Source of the DNA: an uncultured Faecalibacterium sp.
Lineage (GTDB): Bacteria; Bacillota; Clostridia; Oscillospirales; Ruminococcaceae
Direction of reading: 5' to 3'
Assembly: GCA_900540455.1 (NCBI GenBank)
Contig: UQGD01000061.1
Location: forward strand, 1-6,148
Length of the DNA: 6,148 bases
The notes under the pieces were generated by a model. It saw only the letters and a list, made by a program, of their open reading frames with translations, ran no database searches and was not told the origin of the DNA. Made by a program: the position numbers and the translations under genes. Below are positions 4,590 through 6,148 of the stretch, one piece after another; within the stretch, counting starts at the first letter, position 1; each line of letters starts with the position of its first letter.

Positions 4590-5555
4590 ATGATGATCGA
4601 CCGCATCCAGGGCAACCAGAGCCTGAAGCAGAGCCTGCGCCTTCAGCTGGCAGGCCGCAGGCTCAGCCATAGCCTGCTGCTGGTGGGAGAACAGGGCCTG
4701 GGCGCCGGTTTTGCGGCCCGCTGCGTGGCGGCAGACTATCTCTACCCGGCTGGCGGCCCCCCTGCCCAGGCCATGGTGCGGGGACAGTGCTGCCGGGCTG
4801 TGGGCAAACCGGGCGACCGTTCCAGCGGACGCATCGAGACCGGCATCGTCCGGGAGGCGGTGTCGGTGGAGGGGATGGGCGCCGGCGGCCGGTACCTGGT
4901 CAGCCAGGTGCAGGCCATGCGGGCAGAGATCTTCAACACCAGCCTTTCCGCCGAGGGGCGGGCGGTGCTGCTCTACCATGTGGAGCGGATGAATGAGGAG
5001 TCCGCCAATGCTCTGCTGAAAGTGATGGAGGAACCCCCGGAAGGGGTGCTGTTCCTGCTTACGGCTTCCTCGCTGGCGGCGGTGCTGCCCACCATCCGCA
5101 GCCGCTGCGTCAGCTTTGCGCTGGCCCCGGTGGAGCCGGATGCCTGCGCCCAGTACTGCGCCGCCCAGGGGGTGGCGCAGGCAGATGCAGCCCTGTACAG
5201 CGCCCTGTTTGACGGCCGCATCGGTACGGTGTTGTCGGTGGCGCAGAACAAGGAGCGCCGCGCCCAGCTGGACCAGGCGCTGACCCTGGCCCGTGCTGCT
5301 GCCGCCGGCGATGCCTATGCCGCCGCTGTCCTGCTGGCTGGGTATGAGAAGGATAAGGCCGCCGCCGCTGCGCTGCTGACCGACCTGCTGGCTGTGGCCG
5401 CTGCGGGCCTGCGCAATGCCCCCAGCGCACCGGTGCAGGGGGATGCAGCCCGCCGCACCCTGGCCGCCGCCAGCCAGGCGCTGGAGCGGCTGGCAGCACA
5501 GGTCAGCCCCAAAGCGGTGCTCAGCGTCCTGGCCATCAAGCTGGGCCGCATCTGA
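4590..5555 (+). CDS. holB: DNA polymerase III clamp loader, delta' subunit
   Basis: A 321-residue AAA+ protein of the cytoplasmic clamp loader that places the beta clamp on DNA. The start at 4590 has AAAGGAAAG (4573-4581) eight bases upstream; the adjacent ATG 4593 is possible. The family is recognised from NALLKVMEEPPEGVLFLLTAS (140-160) followed by LPTIRSRC (166-173), the SRC motif of clamp-loader subunits. The ATPase is degenerate, as expected for delta': the Walker A position reads GEQGLGAG (33-40) with Ala for Lys, and the Walker B position reads AVLLYHVERM (125-134) without the Asp-Glu pair. The four-Cys zinc module common in the family is largely missing, with only C45, C67 and C68 in that area. 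The C-terminal third is Ala-rich helix (about 228-316). The Firmicute neighbours tmk and yaaT (PSP1) are not adjacent. Probably co-transcribed with the rhomboid-like gene. Confidence 0.88.
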   Translation: MMIDRIQGNQSLKQSLRLQLAGRRLSHSLLLVGEQGLGAGFAARCVAADYLYPAGGPPAQAMVRGQCCRAVGKPGDRSSGRIETGIVREAVSVEGMGAGGRYLVSQVQAMRAEIFNTSLSAEGRAVLLYHVERMNEESANALLKVMEEPPEGVLFLLTASSLAAVLPTIRSRCVSFALAPVEPDACAQYCAAQGVAQADAALYSALFDGRIGTVLSVAQNKERRAQLDQALTLARAAAAGDAYAAAVLLAGYEKDKAAAAALLTDLLAVAAAGLRNAPSAPVQGDAARRTLAAASQALERLAAQVSPKAVLSVLAIKLGRI

Positions 5556-5558
5556 ATG

Positions 5559-5607
5559 AAAAAAAGCAGCCCCCGTCCTGCTCTTGTGAGCGGGACGGGG
5601 GCTGCTT
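5559..5607 (-). terminator. Terminator between convergent holB and galE
   Basis: A stem pairs 5564-5578 with 5593-5607 perfectly and continues through a wobble into GCTC/GAGC (5580-5583 with 5588-5591) around a TTGT loop, 20 pairs in all. Seven A (5559-5565) give the minus strand a run of seven T, so it is a strong terminator for galE. On the plus strand only TTGCTTTG follows, so it may still stop holB transcription less efficiently. Confidence 0.88.
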
Positions 5608-5623
5608 GCTTTGTCCGGGGAAA

Positions 5624-6148
5624 TTACTGTGCGGTGTGGTAGCCGTCCGGGTTCTGGCTCTGCCAGCGCCAGCTGTCGGCGCACATCTCCTCAATGCCGT
5701 ACTCGGCCACCCAGCCCAGCTCGTTCTTGGCCTTGGTGGGGTCGGCGTAGCATGCGGCAATGTCGCCGGGGCGGCGGTCCTCGATGACGTAGGGCAGCTC
5801 GTGGCCGCAGGCCTTCTCAAAGGCATGCAGCACCTCCAGCACGCTGTAACCCTTGCCGGTGCCCAGGTTGCAGATGAACAGGCCGCAGCCGGTCTCCAGC
5901 TTGCGGATGGCGCAGACATGGCCCCGGGCCAGGTCTACCACATGGATGTAGTCCCGCACGCCGGTGCCGTCCGGGGTGGGGTAGTCGTTGCCAAAGACGT
6001 GGACCTTCTCCAGCTTGCCCACAGCCACCTTGGCGATGTAGGGCATCAGGTTGTTGGGGATGCCGTTGGGGTCCTCACCGATCAGGCCGGACTTGTGGGC
6101 GCCGATGGGGTTGAAGTACCGCAGCAGGGCCACGTTCAGGGTGGGGTC
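5624..6148 (-). CDS. galE: UDP-glucose 4-epimerase, C-terminal half
   Basis: The last 174 codons of a cytoplasmic, NAD-dependent SDR-family enzyme that interconverts UDP-glucose and UDP-galactose (Leloir pathway, galactose use and polysaccharide precursors). The gene runs off the right edge; the family is about 330-340 residues, so the Rossmann NAD motif and the Tyr-x3-Lys catalytic pair are outside. Visible family marks are LLRYFNPIGAH near the edge, then GIPNNLMPYIAKVAVG, VFGNDYPTPDGTGVRDYIHV, NLGTGKGYSVLEV and RRPGDIAACYADP. The residue matching E. coli Tyr299 is Cys (codon 5750-5752, in AACYA), as in human GALE Cys307. In those enzymes a small residue here allows UDP-GlcNAc/UDP-GalNAc epimerisation as well, so a broad substrate range is plausible. 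The stop is TAA at 5626-5624 with a strong terminator 16 bp beyond. Confidence 0.95.
   Translation of the reverse strand, partial: DPTLNVALLRYFNPIGAHKSGLIGEDPNGIPNNLMPYIAKVAVGKLEKVHVFGNDYPTPDGTGVRDYIHVVDLARGHVCAIRKLETGCGLFICNLGTGKGYSVLEVLHAFEKACGHELPYVIEDRRPGDIAACYADPTKAKNELGWVAEYGIEEMCADSWRWQSQNPDGYHTAQ

Noticed and set aside
4404..5684. 426-codon minus-strand frame antisense to holB
   Set aside because: It is a GC-rich shadow frame full of His/Gln/Gly, spanning the galE terminator and part of galE in another frame.

Overview
The window looks like chromosomal DNA from a GC-rich gut Clostridia member of the Oscillospiraceae, most like Faecalibacterium. This is inferred from protein style, codon use and gene content; no search was run. 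It carries no phage, plasmid or transposase gene and no CRISPR array. Five protein genes are clear: the 3' end of pyruvate:ferredoxin oxidoreductase (nifJ), the Mg2+ channel/transporter mgtE, a rhomboid-fold membrane protein without the protease motif, the clamp-loader delta' subunit (holB), and, on the minus strand, the 3' half of UDP-glucose 4-epimerase (galE).

The non-coding stretches are the most informative part. Between nifJ and mgtE (433-1482) there are, in order: a hairpin-dense block (450-627); a second structured block containing two hairpins built on the same frame and closed by a strong terminator (677-886); a compact unit with an extended -10 promoter and a terminator that looks like a 138-nt small RNA with an exposed UUCCUCCUC stretch; and the mgtE promoter followed by a leader of about 300 nt. 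That leader ends in an intrinsic terminator. An upstream segment can form a 13-bp antiterminator with the same bases, and another hairpin can occupy that segment, so this is a complete attenuation switch in front of a magnesium transporter. Inside the leader is a candidate 29-codon leader peptide whose N-terminus (MDPDHSNP) resembles the Asp/Pro-rich start of the Salmonella MgtL Mg2+-sensing peptide. I do not see the M-box core.

Between mgtE and the rhomboid gene (3058-3873) there is a 13-bp terminator for mgtE, then about 400 bp holding six exact copies of TGTGGAAAA/TTTTCCACA plus at least eight near-copies, in two clusters around a 13-bp all-A/T stretch. That is the signature of a DnaA-box cluster, so a replication origin, an origin-like element or a DnaA titration site is possible, although dnaA and dnaN are not in the window.

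A good promoter at 3781-3809 then drives the rhomboid-like gene and probably holB as a two-gene unit. holB converges on galE, with a 20-bp hairpin terminator between them whose U-tract favours galE. The genes do not form one pathway: nifJ is central fermentative metabolism, mgtE magnesium homeostasis, holB replication, galE sugar-nucleotide metabolism.
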